Assembly (NCBI GenBank): GCA_031425525.1
Contig: JANPJM010000028.1
Coordinates: 1 to 64,000, forward strand
Length of the DNA: 64,000 nucleotides
Source: JANNMJ01 sp031425525
Lineage (GTDB): Bacteria > Bacteroidota > Bacteroidia > Cytophagales > Hymenobacteraceae
Reading direction: 5' to 3'
A program made the position numbers and the translations under genes. Below, piece by piece: positions 17,349 to 26,020 of this stretch (position 1 is the stretch's first letter; every line of letters begins with the position of its first letter). The notes below the pieces were generated by a model, which saw only the letters and a program-made list of their open reading frames with translations, searched no databases and was not told where the DNA came from.

Positions 17349-19421
17349 ATGCTCATTTGGGCGTTTTTCTTTTCCGCACCCCGCCGCCGCGTCCGCACAG
17401 GGCCGCCGGGCTGGGCTGTTGGTTTTACGCTCGGATGGCTGTTGCTGATGTTTGCGGCGCCGCTGCCGGGCAGCGCGCAGCTCGCGGATCCGAAGAAGCG
17501 CGGCGGGGCGCACGCCGACGCCAAAGGGCCGGCAAAGCCTCCGCCTCCCAAGAAGTATATCAACGCGCCCGCCAAGGCCGTGAAAGCGTTTGAAAAAGCC
17601 GTTGAGTTGGCCGATAACCGCGATTTCGACAAGGCGATCAAGGAGTTTGAGGAGCTGAATAAAAAATATCCGTCGTTCCCGGATCCGTGGTTTCGGCGCG
17701 GCTCGCTGCTGGCGGCGTCGGCCCAAAAACGCGATGCGTACGAGGCGTACAAGCACGGCGTAACGGCCCTCGGCTACGACCCTGCGCACGTCGGCGATTA
17801 CTATACGGCCGGCGAATTGGGCCTCGAATTCGGCGATTATACTCTGGCCCGCTCGGCGTATTCGGCTTTGCTGAAAGCCAACCCGCGCAACAAGCGCGGC
17901 ATTCCGCAGGCCGAGCGCGGGCTGCAGATTTGCGATTTTGCCGCCAAGCAGCTCGCCAACCCCCCGGCCAACCTGAGCCCGCGCCCGCTGCCCGACATCG
18001 TAAACCAGTTTCGGTACCACTACTTTCCGGCGGTCACGGCCGATGGACGGGCGCTGCTGTACACCGCGCGTAAAGGTCCGGCCGACACCGACGACGAAAA
18101 CCTGTACCTCGCCCGCCGCCGCGCGGACGGTGATTTTGAGGCGCCCAAATCCATCTCGCCCCTCATCAACTCGCCGTACAACGAAGGCGCAGCGGCGATT
18201 TCGGGCGATGGCAAGACGCTCGTCTTTACGTCGTGCTACCGCCCCGATTCGCGCGGCGATTGTGATCTGTATTACTCCCGCCGCGAAAACGGCACCTGGA
18301 GCAAGCCCACCAACCTTGGCCCCAGTGTAAACTCGACGTGGTGGGATTCGCAGCCGACCCTCTCGGCCGATGGCCGGACGCTGTATTTTTCGTCGGCGCG
18401 CAAGGGCGGCTCCCAAGGGCAGGAAGATATTTACGTCACGACACTCAACGACGACGGCAACTGGACGACGGCCAAAAACGTCGGGGCGCCCGTCAATACG
18501 CCCGGCCGCGATATGGCGCCGTTCCTGCACGCTTCCGGCACGACACTATACTACGTCACCGATGGCCTCGTGGGGATGGGCGCTCTAGACTTGTTCCGCG
18601 CCGAACGGCAGCGCGGCGGCGGCTGGGCAACGCCCCAAAACCTCGGCTACCCGCTCAATACCTTCGAGGACGAATCGTCGGTTTTCATCACCACCGACAA
18701 CCGCACCGGCTACTACTCGCGCAAGCACTCGGCAACGCCAACCGAACCGGCCACCATTCGGTTGTTCCAGTTCGATGTGCCGCAGTCGGCGCGCTCGTTC
18801 GAGCAGAGCGCCGTGGCGCAGGGCCGCGTTTTCGATGCCGTAACGAAGAAAACTCTCGCCGCAACGGTGCAGGTCTACGATCTGGCGACGGAGGAGCTGA
18901 TCGAGTCGGTCAAGAGCGATAAGGAAGACGGCGAATACACCGTCGTCCTCACCGAGGGCCACCAATACGCGATGTACGCCGGTGCCGACGATTACCTCAT
19001 CAAGAGCCTCACCTTCGATTACACCGACCGTAAATCGTTCGACCCGCTCACGCTCGACATCTACCTCGACCCCGTGAAAACCGGCGCGAGCATCGTCCTC
19101 AATAACCTCTTTTTCCCGACCAATTCGTTTGAATTAGAGAAGAAGTCGAAGACCGAGTTAGACCGCCTAACGCGGTTTATGAACCAGTACCCAACGATTT
19201 CCGTCGAAGTTAGCGGCCATACCGACGATGTCGGTTCCGACGCCGCCAACCTCACGCTCTCCGAAAACCGCGCGAAGGCCGTGTACGATTACTTGGTCAA
19301 AAACGGCATCAAAACCGACCGGCTCGCTTTCAAAGGCTATGGCGAAACGCAGCCCGCCTCACCCAATTCATCTGATGCCAACCGTAGATTGAACCGGCGG
19401 ATCGAGCTGCGGATTTTGTAG
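17349..19421 (+). CDS. PorE-like protein: TPR, beta-propeller, CRD and OmpA domain
   Basis: 690 aa from ATG 17349. An N-terminal signal/anchor (WAVGFTLGWLLLMFAAPLPG) is followed by TPR-type helices (~80-210), PD40 propeller strands (YHYFPAVTADGRALLYT, EGAAAISGDGKTLVFT, DSQPTLSADGRTLYF, DMAPFLHASGTTLYYV; ~220-460), a carboxypeptidase-regulatory domain (AQGRVFDAVTKKTLAATVQV) and a C-terminal OmpA domain (VEVSGHTDDVGSDAANLTLSENRA). This order is that of PorE, a periplasmic T9SS component that contacts peptidoglycan and the PorP/outer-membrane ring. Whether it is the true PorE or a paralogue cannot be settled here. Confidence 0.85.
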   Translation: MLIWAFFFSAPRRRVRTGPPGWAVGFTLGWLLLMFAAPLPGSAQLADPKKRGGAHADAKGPAKPPPPKKYINAPAKAVKAFEKAVELADNRDFDKAIKEFEELNKKYPSFPDPWFRRGSLLAASAQKRDAYEAYKHGVTALGYDPAHVGDYYTAGELGLEFGDYTLARSAYSALLKANPRNKRGIPQAERGLQICDFAAKQLANPPANLSPRPLPDIVNQFRYHYFPAVTADGRALLYTARKGPADTDDENLYLARRRADGDFEAPKSISPLINSPYNEGAAAISGDGKTLVFTSCYRPDSRGDCDLYYSRRENGTWSKPTNLGPSVNSTWWDSQPTLSADGRTLYFSSARKGGSQGQEDIYVTTLNDDGNWTTAKNVGAPVNTPGRDMAPFLHASGTTLYYVTDGLVGMGALDLFRAERQRGGGWATPQNLGYPLNTFEDESSVFITTDNRTGYYSRKHSATPTEPATIRLFQFDVPQSARSFEQSAVAQGRVFDAVTKKTLAATVQVYDLATEELIESVKSDKEDGEYTVVLTEGHQYAMYAGADDYLIKSLTFDYTDRKSFDPLTLDIYLDPVKTGASIVLNNLFFPTNSFELEKKSKTELDRLTRFMNQYPTISVEVSGHTDDVGSDAANLTLSENRAKAVYDYLVKNGIKTDRLAFKGYGETQPASPNSSDANRRLNRRIELRIL

Positions 19422-19431
19422 TTGATCCGCA

Positions 19432-20085
19432 ATGAGCAAGTACGATGCGATCGGCGACGAAGGGGAAGACTATCATAGTCGCAATTTATTAAGACTAACA
19501 GACGATGAACACCTTGATTGGGCTGAATATTCAGGGGCCTTCTGGGCTGAAGTAGCTTTTACAGAAGGTCTTACTTCCGCTACCCGATTTACGCTCGATT
19601 ATTTACTAGCCTTACGTCTGCGCGCATTCGGTCATCTGTACACGTTCGCAGGAAAATTGCGAACTGTCAATTTATCAAAGGACGATTATTCGTTTCCGCC
19701 GAGTTTGTTTCTGCTAAATACCATGCAAGATTTCGAGAAGAATTTCTTGCGGCCATTGCTCACCACCTATCTGACGGAAGAACTGCTTCGCCGCGACATT
19801 GCCCGCGTACACGCTGAACTGCTGTTTATCCATCCATTTCGGGAAGGCAATGGACGAACGGCGCGCATTTTAGCCAACCTAATGGCTGCCCAGCACGGTT
19901 ACAAACCACTGAATTTCGACGCATTCAGTAGCGGCTCGCCCGGTTTCGCGCGCTATGTACGGGCGGTGCAACAAGCAGGTAATAAATGTGATTACCAGCC
20001 GATGGAAGTAATTATTGCTGCGGCTTGGACTGGCCCGTTAAACCTTGAGGCGGATCAGGCGCCCGCGATACGTGTTCCGGAATAG
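19432..20085 (+). CDS. Fic/DOC family protein
   Basis: 217 aa. The catalytic motif HPFREGNGRTAR is intact at residues 134-145, so AMP (or another nucleotide) transfer to a protein target is expected. No inhibitory (S/T)xxxE(G/N) helix is evident in the protein itself, so an external antitoxin would be expected; a candidate lies on the opposite strand at its 3' end (20012-20188). The gene begins 10 bases after the PorE-like gene. Confidence 0.88.
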   Translation: MSKYDAIGDEGEDYHSRNLLRLTDDEHLDWAEYSGAFWAEVAFTEGLTSATRFTLDYLLALRLRAFGHLYTFAGKLRTVNLSKDDYSFPPSLFLLNTMQDFEKNFLRPLLTTYLTEELLRRDIARVHAELLFIHPFREGNGRTARILANLMAAQHGYKPLNFDAFSSGSPGFARYVRAVQQAGNKCDYQPMEVIIAAAWTGPLNLEADQAPAIRVPE

Positions 20086-20188
20086 TAATTCCTTCTACTC
20101 GGAAAGACGCGACCAGTGAGCGCCGAATCAGTTCTCGTCTGGCTGGAGAGAGTGGAGTAGAAGAGGTAGATTTGGCAACTGACTTCAT
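20012..20188 (-). CDS. Candidate small Fic antitoxin, antisense to the fic 3' end
   Basis: 58 aa from ATG 20188. The first ~35 residues (LSPARRELIRRSLVASFRV, then EGI) lie beyond the fic stop and contain S-F-R-V-E-G, which fits the (S/T)xxxE(G/N) inhibitory motif of VbhA-like Fic antitoxins placed on a helix. The remaining residues are antisense to the end of fic. The arrangement, convergent and overlapping, is unusual for this family, so this is a hypothesis from the motif and the neighbour. Confidence 0.35.
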   Translation of the reverse strand: MKSVAKSTSSTPLSPARRELIRRSLVASFRVEGITIPEHVSRAPDPPQGLTGQSKPQQ

Positions 20189-20217
20189 CTTTCGTCGTCA
20201 AAATAGGGCAGTAAATG

Positions 20218-20262
20218 CAAAAACGCCCCGCCAAAAGTAAGTTCGGCGAGGCGTTTTTTTCT
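20218..20262. terminator. Bidirectional terminator downstream of gltA
   Basis: ACGCCCCGCC (20225-20234) pairs, with one mismatch, with GGCGAGGCGT; A5 precedes and T7 follows, so it can end transcription in both directions between gltA and the fic region. Confidence 0.7.
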
Positions 20263-20278
20263 GCGTTTACCGGCAGGT

Positions 20279-21559
20279 TTATACCCCCGGATAATGCCGC
20301 TCGGTAGCGCCGGTGTAAATCTGGCGCGGGCGGCCGATTGGCTCCTTCATTTCGCGCATTTCCTTCCACTGGGCGATCCAGCCGGGGAGGCGACCGATGG
20401 CGAACATCACCGTGAACATCTCCGTCGGGATACCGATGGCGCGGTAAATCAGGCCCGAATAAAAATCGACGTTCGGGTAGAGCTTGCGCTCGATAAAGTA
20501 CGCGTCGGTGAGGGCGGCTTCTTCGAGCTGCTTGGCGATGGCGAGCAAGGGCTCGTTGTCCATCCCCAGCGCTTTCAGTACGTCATCGGCGGCTTGTTTG
20601 ATGATGGTGGCGCGCGGGTCGAAGTTTTTGTAGACGCGGTGGCCGAAGCCCATCAGCCGGAACGGGTCGTTCTTGTCTTTCGCTTTCGCCACCCACTTCT
20701 GGGTGTCGCCGCCGTCGGCCTGGATGGCTTCGAGCATCTCGATCACTTCCTGGTTGGCGCCGCCGTGCAGCGGCCCCCACAGCGCGGCGATACCGGCCGA
20801 AATCGACGAATAAATATTCGCGTTGGCCGAACCCACCAGGCGCACGGTGCTGGTCGAGCAGTTTTGCTCGTGGTCGGCGTGCAGAATCAGGAGCTTGTTG
20901 AGCGCATCGACCACCACCGGATTCGCCTCGTAGGCATCGGTGGGGAAGCCGAACATCATTTGCAGAAAATTCGAGGCATAGTCGAGCTTGTTCTGCGGAT
21001 AGTTGAGCGGGTGCCCAACCGAGTTTTTGTAGCTCCAGGCGGCCAGTGTCGGCATTTTGGCCAGCAACCGGATGATGTTCAACTCCTGCTCTTCCTTGCT
21101 CTGCTCCGGGTCGAGCGATTTGGGGTAGAACGCGGTCATCGCCGACGTGAGCGCCGTAAGCACACCCATTGGGTGCGCATTGTTGGGGAAGCCATCGTAA
21201 ATCTTCCGCATATCCTCGTGGACGAGGGTATGCATCTTGATTTTCGCCTGGAAATCGTGCAACTGCGCCGCCGTCGGCAGTTCGCCCCAGATCAGCAGAT
21301 ACGCCACTTCGAGGAAGCTCGATTTATCGGCCAGCTCGTCGATGGGGTAGCCGCGATACCGCAGAATGCCTTCTTCGCCGTCGAGGAACGTAATGGCCGA
21401 TTTGCAGGCGCCCGTATTCTTATACCCCCGGTCGAGGGTGACAAGGCCGGTTTCGTCGCGCAGCTTCGAGATATCGATGGCGGGTTCGTTTTCCGTGCCG
21501 ATGGTCACGGGGTAAGCGAAGGACTTGCCGTTGTAGGTCAGTTCGGCGGTTTCGGCCAT
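20279..21559 (-). CDS. gltA: Citrate synthase
   Basis: 426 aa from ATG 21559. Catalytic residues lie in GPLHGGANQ (His), GFGHRVYKNFDP (His) and the later SGLIYRAIG region (Asp in PNVDFYSG); LHADHEQNCSTSTVRLVGS is the family signature. Type II citrate synthase condenses acetyl-CoA and oxaloacetate at the entry of the TCA cycle. The gene is monocistronic with its own terminator. The 191 bases upstream (21560-21750) hold no gene. Confidence 0.95.
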   Translation of the reverse strand: MAETAELTYNGKSFAYPVTIGTENEPAIDISKLRDETGLVTLDRGYKNTGACKSAITFLDGEEGILRYRGYPIDELADKSSFLEVAYLLIWGELPTAAQLHDFQAKIKMHTLVHEDMRKIYDGFPNNAHPMGVLTALTSAMTAFYPKSLDPEQSKEEQELNIIRLLAKMPTLAAWSYKNSVGHPLNYPQNKLDYASNFLQMMFGFPTDAYEANPVVVDALNKLLILHADHEQNCSTSTVRLVGSANANIYSSISAGIAALWGPLHGGANQEVIEMLEAIQADGGDTQKWVAKAKDKNDPFRLMGFGHRVYKNFDPRATIIKQAADDVLKALGMDNEPLLAIAKQLEEAALTDAYFIERKLYPNVDFYSGLIYRAIGIPTEMFTVMFAIGRLPGWIAQWKEMREMKEPIGRPRQIYTGATERHYPGV

Positions 21560-21750
21560 TACAAAAGAGGCTGAGTGGAGCGGGAAAAGGCGGCGCCCCC
21601 GATAAATCGGAAGCCCGGCGCGAAAGTAGGGCAAAACCCCGGAAGGGGCCGCACCCGGCGGGCGTAAGACAACGTTGGTGGCGGAAAAGTTGGGCCTCGG
21701 CTTCAGGTGCGGCTGTACCCCGTACGGTAGCCGCTCGTACTTCGCCCCGA

Positions 21751-23832
21751 TTACTCCTCCTGCCGCCGCCGATCCCGGAAAACGCCTTCCGGTTGAATCG
21801 TGAGTACTTCGGTGGCGGGCGTAGCCGGCGGCGCCCCAGCGGGCACCACGAACCGCAGTAAATAGCCCGGCGATGCGGGGATCACGAACTCGGTGGCGCG
21901 CACCGGCACCAGCATTTGCGCCGGTTGGCCGGGGAAAGCAACCCGCAGCGAATCGAAGCTCGGCGCCAGTTCCACGCGGAAGCTCTCGCGCGGCGACGGG
22001 CCGTAAATGCCCACGAACGGCAGCAACTGCGCGCGCGTGAGCCGCACTGTATCGGGCAGACGCTCGAAAGTGATGGGTTCGCGCGCATCCGGTTCGAGCG
22101 GCGCGCTGACGGCGCTGATATCGCCGCGCGCATCGGTGGCAAACGTGAACCGCAGCCCCCCAATGGGTACCGGATCGAGCGGCGCAGCGGGGGCAGAGGT
22201 TGCGGTTGTCGCTGCCGATTTAGCGGCGGAAGGCGAGTTCGGCACCGCACTGGGCGCCGGCCCGTTCTTGCTCTCGGCGCGCGCCGGGCCGGTGGCTTCC
22301 GGGCCGATGGTGGGCAGAAACTGACTCGCGTCCGTCGCGAAGGTTTCGTAGTGGTAATGCGTCAGGGCCAGGCCGAGGCCGTGGAGGTCGCCGCGCAGAT
22401 GGCCGTCGGGCGCGGCGCGCAGCCGGAGCGTGCCGTACGCGGGGTGCTGGTAGTAGCCCGCGTAGGCCGCCAGCGGGTGCGAGGGCCGAGTATCGGCCAC
22501 CCGAAACGGGTCAGAAAGCGAATCTTCTTCGGCGGTGGCGGCAGCTTCGTCCTGCTGATACTCCTGATAGCGGGCGCTCCAGTCGATGGCGGGCAGGCCG
22601 GTCAGGCGGTCGAGCAGGGTGTTGGCGAGCAGGTGCGGCAGCTCCGTATCGTCGAGGTTGGCGAGTACCACCACGCCGATGCCCTCGTTCGGCAGCACCG
22701 CCATTTCCGACGTAAACCCGTCGAGCGAGCCCGAATGCGTCATAAACCGGTACCCGCGATACGAGCCGATCACCCAGCCCATTCCGTACGTATCGGTGTA
22801 CACGTCTTCGTCGGGCGCGGGCAGGTCGTAGGCCATCTGCGGCTCGTGGGTGGCGTGCAACGCTTCGGCTGAAATGAGCGATACGCCATCGGGCCGCCCA
22901 TCGGTGAGGGTTGCGCGGAGCCACTTGGCCATATCGGTGGCCGACGAGTTGATATTCGCCGCCGCGCCCACCGCATCCACGTCTTCCAGGGGCAATGCCT
23001 CTAGCGGGGGGGCTTCAGCGGGCGTTGTGCCGCCGGACGCGCGCGGTTTGGTGGCTTTTTTACCCGTCGGCGCATCAGCCGGCGGCGCGGTCGCCCGGAA
23101 GCGGTACGGAATGGCGTGGTCGGCGTCTTTTTCGGAATCGTGGACGGAGAAATTCGTCCGCGTCATCCCCAGCGGAAATAGGATGCGGCGGCGCGTCACG
23201 GCCTCCCAGGTGGCGTGGTCAGGGTTGACCTCCTGGACCAGTTGGCTCAGGGCGGCATAGCCGAGGTTGGAGTAGTGGAAAGTGGCGCGCGGCTCGTCGG
23301 CGGCGGGCAGGTAGCGCAGGCGCCGCAGCAGCTCGCGGCGCGGCACGGCTGGCGCGTGGTACCACACCAGATCGTGACGCGGTACGCCCCAGCGGTGCGT
23401 CAGTAGGTCGCGCGGGGTGACGTGTTGCGACGCGTAAGCATCAGCGAGCTGGAACCCCGGCCACGCCTCCTGCACGGGGGCGTCGAGGTTGAGCCGCCCT
23501 TCCTGCGCCAGCAGACACACGGAAGCCGCGCCGATGGATTTGGAACACGAGGCGATTCCGAACAGCGTGTTGGCGGTGACGCCGAGCCCGTGCGCCACAT
23601 TGCGCGACCCAAAGCCGCGCACGTACACCACGCGGTCGGGCGTGACGATGGCAACCGCCAGCCCCGGCACCTCCCACATCCGGCGAAGGCGCTCGATGTC
23701 GGCGTCGAGATTCTTGAGAGCATTTTTGGGCAGCCGCACGGGCGCCGCGCCCGGCTGGGCCACCAGGGGCGCCCGGCTACCCAGCAGCAGCAGACAGGTC
23801 AGTAGCGCCCCGGCGCAGAGATGAATTCGCAT
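21751..23832 (-). CDS. Secreted serine beta-lactamase-like hydrolase
   Basis: 693 aa from ATG 23832; longer upstream frames run into the tRNA and are not used. The signal peptide is MRIHLCAGALLTCLLLLG. The class C/beta-lactamase fold is shown by S95-C-S-K98, YSNLGYA (the YxN motif) and THSGSLDGF (the HxG motif). The C-terminal third (after ~residue 480) is a DUF3471-type beta domain with an S/A-rich linker. Such proteins are usually periplasmic D-amino peptidases, esterases or of unknown substrate; this gene is not evidence of antibiotic resistance. Confidence 0.88.
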   Translation of the reverse strand: MRIHLCAGALLTCLLLLGSRAPLVAQPGAAPVRLPKNALKNLDADIERLRRMWEVPGLAVAIVTPDRVVYVRGFGSRNVAHGLGVTANTLFGIASCSKSIGAASVCLLAQEGRLNLDAPVQEAWPGFQLADAYASQHVTPRDLLTHRWGVPRHDLVWYHAPAVPRRELLRRLRYLPAADEPRATFHYSNLGYAALSQLVQEVNPDHATWEAVTRRRILFPLGMTRTNFSVHDSEKDADHAIPYRFRATAPPADAPTGKKATKPRASGGTTPAEAPPLEALPLEDVDAVGAAANINSSATDMAKWLRATLTDGRPDGVSLISAEALHATHEPQMAYDLPAPDEDVYTDTYGMGWVIGSYRGYRFMTHSGSLDGFTSEMAVLPNEGIGVVVLANLDDTELPHLLANTLLDRLTGLPAIDWSARYQEYQQDEAAATAEEDSLSDPFRVADTRPSHPLAAYAGYYQHPAYGTLRLRAAPDGHLRGDLHGLGLALTHYHYETFATDASQFLPTIGPEATGPARAESKNGPAPSAVPNSPSAAKSAATTATSAPAAPLDPVPIGGLRFTFATDARGDISAVSAPLEPDAREPITFERLPDTVRLTRAQLLPFVGIYGPSPRESFRVELAPSFDSLRVAFPGQPAQMLVPVRATEFVIPASPGYLLRFVVPAGAPPATPATEVLTIQPEGVFRDRRRQEE

Positions 23833-23952
23833 GGCAGCGCAAAGGTGGGCGCGGGCGGCGTATTTTGTTGGGCCTCTTGCCGCTGGCGCCGCTCGGTGGG
23901 CTTGATAAGCATTTGGGGCAGCAAATCGTTTGAGTGGTTGGCTTGGGAGCCG

Positions 23953-23960
23953 TACCTTTG
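23953..23960 (+). promoter_or_regulatory. tRNA-Ser promoter
   Basis: TACCTTTG at 23953-23960 with TTTG at 23929-23932, a 20-base spacer, directly before the tRNA 5' end. Confidence 0.7.
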
Positions 23961-23963
23961 CTC

Positions 23964-24055
23964 GCAGAGAGGTGTCCGAGTGGTCGAAGGAGCACGCCTG
24001 GAAAGTGTGTATGGCCCAAAAGGTCATCGTGGGTTCGAATCCCATCCTCTCTGCT
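23964..24055 (+). tRNA. tRNA-Ser (GGA anticodon)
   Basis: The acceptor GCAGAGA pairs with TCTCTGC at 24048-24054, with discriminator T. The anticodon loop reads CTGGAAA, i.e. GGA, which decodes UCC and UCU. A long variable arm (TGTATGGCCCAAAAGGTCA) fits serine tRNA, and GGTTCGAATCCC is the T arm. CCA is not encoded. Its 3' end is the integration site of the prophage. Confidence 0.95.
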
Positions 24056-24264
24056 CTTATAATGCAACTAATCCCCTGTAGGTCAAGTACTTGCAGGGGA
24101 TTTTTGTTTGCTGACGCGTCTGGTGCGTGGAATCGGGGTGGAACAATTTCCTGACAAGCAGGGTATCAGGGCCGTGTATCGCAGCTGGCTATACGCACCT
24201 CACCCCCTCGCTCATCGGCGATGCTAAACGTCCTACCCCCATCAACTTTCGAGTCCGAGGTGCG
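24042..24264 (+). repeat. attL: 13-bp core plus ~210 bp diverged direct repeat
   Basis: After the identical core, the sequence is colinear with 62758-62981: same spacing to the CCCCTG/CAGGGG hairpin, then TGCGTGGAA, and later GAGGTGCG at almost the same offset (215 against 216 bases). The copies differ at many positions, so this is an old or cross-strain copy of the tRNA downstream region. Confidence 0.7.
24071..24105 (+). terminator. Terminator following tRNA-Ser
   Basis: ATCCCCTG (24071-24078) pairs with CAGGGGAT (24094-24101), followed by a T run to 24105. It is supplied by the element copy of the tRNA downstream region. Confidence 0.75.
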
Positions 24265-25036
24265 TCCTCAGGCTCCCAAATCGGCTCCGGAAACTTCGGA
24301 CTGGACGACCTCACTAACGGTCGCCCCGAACTTCTCAGCCGCGACCGTCACGCCGGTTTCGCACTTCGAGCCGCCGACCCTCACGCGGGAGCCGCTCGAC
24401 GTCGGGCGGCTCCAGCAGTGTCTGCGGGCCGCGCTGTACGACTTCACGTACGACTGGCCTACCAGCTCGCAAACCCGGGAGCTCGACGCGCTGACGAACT
24501 GGGTGTACGCCGAGCGGCGGTGGTGGGCCATTGAGGCGCGGATGGTCCCGTGGTCGGACCTACCCAAGTACCGGAGCCTCCTCCAGTACGCCCGGGTGCG
24601 GTGGATCAACTTTTGGAGTGCTCAGGGCGTGGAAGCACTGCTCGGAACTCACCCAGCCGTGACGCTCAACCCGGACCCGCGGGACCCGGATTGGGACTTC
24701 CTGATGGACTTCGGGGATACCGAGCTGGCGTTCGATCACAAAACCACGTGTTGGCCTAAAGGGTGGGATGGGCGGGTGGAAGACGCCATTCGGGACCCGG
24801 AGCCGTTGATTCGGTGGCTCTACGCCAACCAGCGGACGACCAGCCGCCGCTACAAAGTCAACAATCGCTTCTTCGTCGTACTCGTGGCCCGTGACGGGCT
24901 GCACTGGATGCTGAAAAGCGAGATGAGCACCATCCGTCTTTACCTCAGGGCGTGGCTGCAAGAGCCGCGCACGCATCTCCTTCAACTGCCGGACGGCGAG
25001 TGGGTCTACGCCGCTGCCGTCATCGTCCGGGACTAA
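24221..25036 (+). CDS. Unrecognised protein with a possible PD-(D/E)XK core
   Basis: 271 aa. No family recognised. Around residues 150-170, DPDWDFLMDFGDTELAFDHKTT has the spacing of a PD-(D/E)XK nuclease core (D...D-x-K between hydrophobic strands), and a strand-rich NRFFVVLVARDG follows. The N-terminal ~50 residues fall in the diverged att repeat and may not be part of the functional protein; the true start could be downstream. It is the first gene of a tight cluster with three related small genes, at 12 bases or fewer spacing. Function is inferred only. Confidence 0.6.
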   Translation: MLNVLPPSTFESEVRPQAPKSAPETSDWTTSLTVAPNFSAATVTPVSHFEPPTLTREPLDVGRLQQCLRAALYDFTYDWPTSSQTRELDALTNWVYAERRWWAIEARMVPWSDLPKYRSLLQYARVRWINFWSAQGVEALLGTHPAVTLNPDPRDPDWDFLMDFGDTELAFDHKTTCWPKGWDGRVEDAIRDPEPLIRWLYANQRTTSRRYKVNNRFFVVLVARDGLHWMLKSEMSTIRLYLRAWLQEPRTHLLQLPDGEWVYAAAVIVRD

Positions 25037-25048
25037 CCCAAAACCTTG

Positions 25049-25525
25049 ATGAAAATCCTACAACGACCCACCTCTCAAGAGGTGGAACGGTACACTGCTG
25101 CCGTCATGGAAGGTGCCGACCTGGTGGTTTGGCCCGACATTTTCCGCAAATCCAGCTACGAAGCAGGCAACATTGCCCTCGAACCCATACCGGTGCCGGG
25201 CTTCGTACTACTGCTGGAACTTGCCCATGATGCCGATGGCGGCGACTGGGAAACTGACACGATGCCGCCGCCCGAGGAGGACCCGGAGTTGGCCGCTGTC
25301 TACTTCCTCTTCCATCACAGCAATGAGGAGGTTGCTGAACGGGCCGCAGCGTGGCTGCGCGAGCAGTGGAGCAGCGATGAGGAGCGCGTGTACATCACGA
25401 ACGGCATCGTGCGCAACAACTTGAGCCGGCTCGATGTGAACCCGCTGCCGGCCGAAAATCGGTTGGTACTCGCCGCAAACATGGCCGTGTGGGAGAATGG
25501 GCGTGGTTGGTTGTTACCGGCTTGA
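25049..25525 (+). CDS. Tandem paralogue 1 of an unrecognised ~160-aa family
   Basis: 158 aa from ATG 25049. It shares three blocks with the next two genes: GADLVVWPDIFRKSSY near residue 22, ELAAVYFLFHH near residue 80, and NGRGWLLPA at the C-terminus. No signal peptide or membrane segment. Acidic overall. It is separated by 12 bases from the gene before it and 3 from the gene after it, so the four are very likely one transcript. I do not recognise the family. Confidence 0.7.
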   Translation: MKILQRPTSQEVERYTAAVMEGADLVVWPDIFRKSSYEAGNIALEPIPVPGFVLLLELAHDADGGDWETDTMPPPEEDPELAAVYFLFHHSNEEVAERAAAWLREQWSSDEERVYITNGIVRNNLSRLDVNPLPAENRLVLAANMAVWENGRGWLLPA

Positions 25526-25528
25526 GCG

Positions 25529-26020
25529 ATGACCTACTCGCTGCACCGCCCCGATCCTGAACACCCGGCGCGCGTCGAGCAGATGCGTGCCCAACTCCTC
25601 GGTAGAGGCGCCGACATCGTGGCCTACCCGGTCTCGTTCCGGGCCTCGCAGTACCTGCACGCCGCTCTCTGGCTGCCCTATCCTGACGCTACGTGTGAGC
25701 GGTTCATTATGGAAATCGCGACCGGAGGAACGTGGGCCGTTGACGCTAACCTCCAGCTCACGCCCGAATCGGACCCTTGGTTGGCGGCCATTTACTTCTT
25801 CCCTGCACACCCCAGCGACCGTCACCTAGCTCGTGACGAGGCGAAGCGATTCGCGCGTCGGGTTCGCGCCTCGCACAGACGCTGCTACGCGGCGTACGGG
25901 CGCGTCTACAGTGACTTCGGCGTGTTGTCGCTCCACTGCTATCCGGAGGAACAGCAGCTCTTGGCGGCGGCGCGCGTGGCGTCGGACATGGTGGGTCAAG
26001 GGTGGCTTGCGGCCTACTGA
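25529..26020 (+). CDS. Tandem paralogue 2 of the ~160-aa family
   Basis: 163 aa. Blocks equivalent to paralogue 1: GADIVAYPVSFRASQY, WLAAIYFFPAHPS and MVGQGWLAAY. Outside these blocks the sequence is very divergent, so the duplication is old. It is more basic than paralogue 1 in its second half (KRFARRVRASHRR). The next gene starts immediately after its stop. Confidence 0.7.
   Translation: MTYSLHRPDPEHPARVEQMRAQLLGRGADIVAYPVSFRASQYLHAALWLPYPDATCERFIMEIATGGTWAVDANLQLTPESDPWLAAIYFFPAHPSDRHLARDEAKRFARRVRASHRRCYAAYGRVYSDFGVLSLHCYPEEQQLLAAARVASDMVGQGWLAAY

Noticed and set aside
17301..18530. 409-aa minus-strand ORF
   Set aside because: Antisense to the PorE-like gene and extremely Arg-rich.
20294..21574. 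426-aa plus-strand ORF
   Set aside because: It is antisense to gltA, His/Arg/Gly-rich and without motifs; a shadow caused by high GC.
21751..23832. Antibiotic-resistance beta-lactamase
   Set aside because: The large size, extra C-terminal domain and general SxxK/YxN/HxG pattern fit the broad serine-hydrolase family with no evidence for drug hydrolysis.
23833..24045. N-terminal extension of the serine hydrolase frame
   Set aside because: It passes through the tRNA-Ser gene on the other strand and lacks a signal peptide; the ATG at 23832 gives a proper one.
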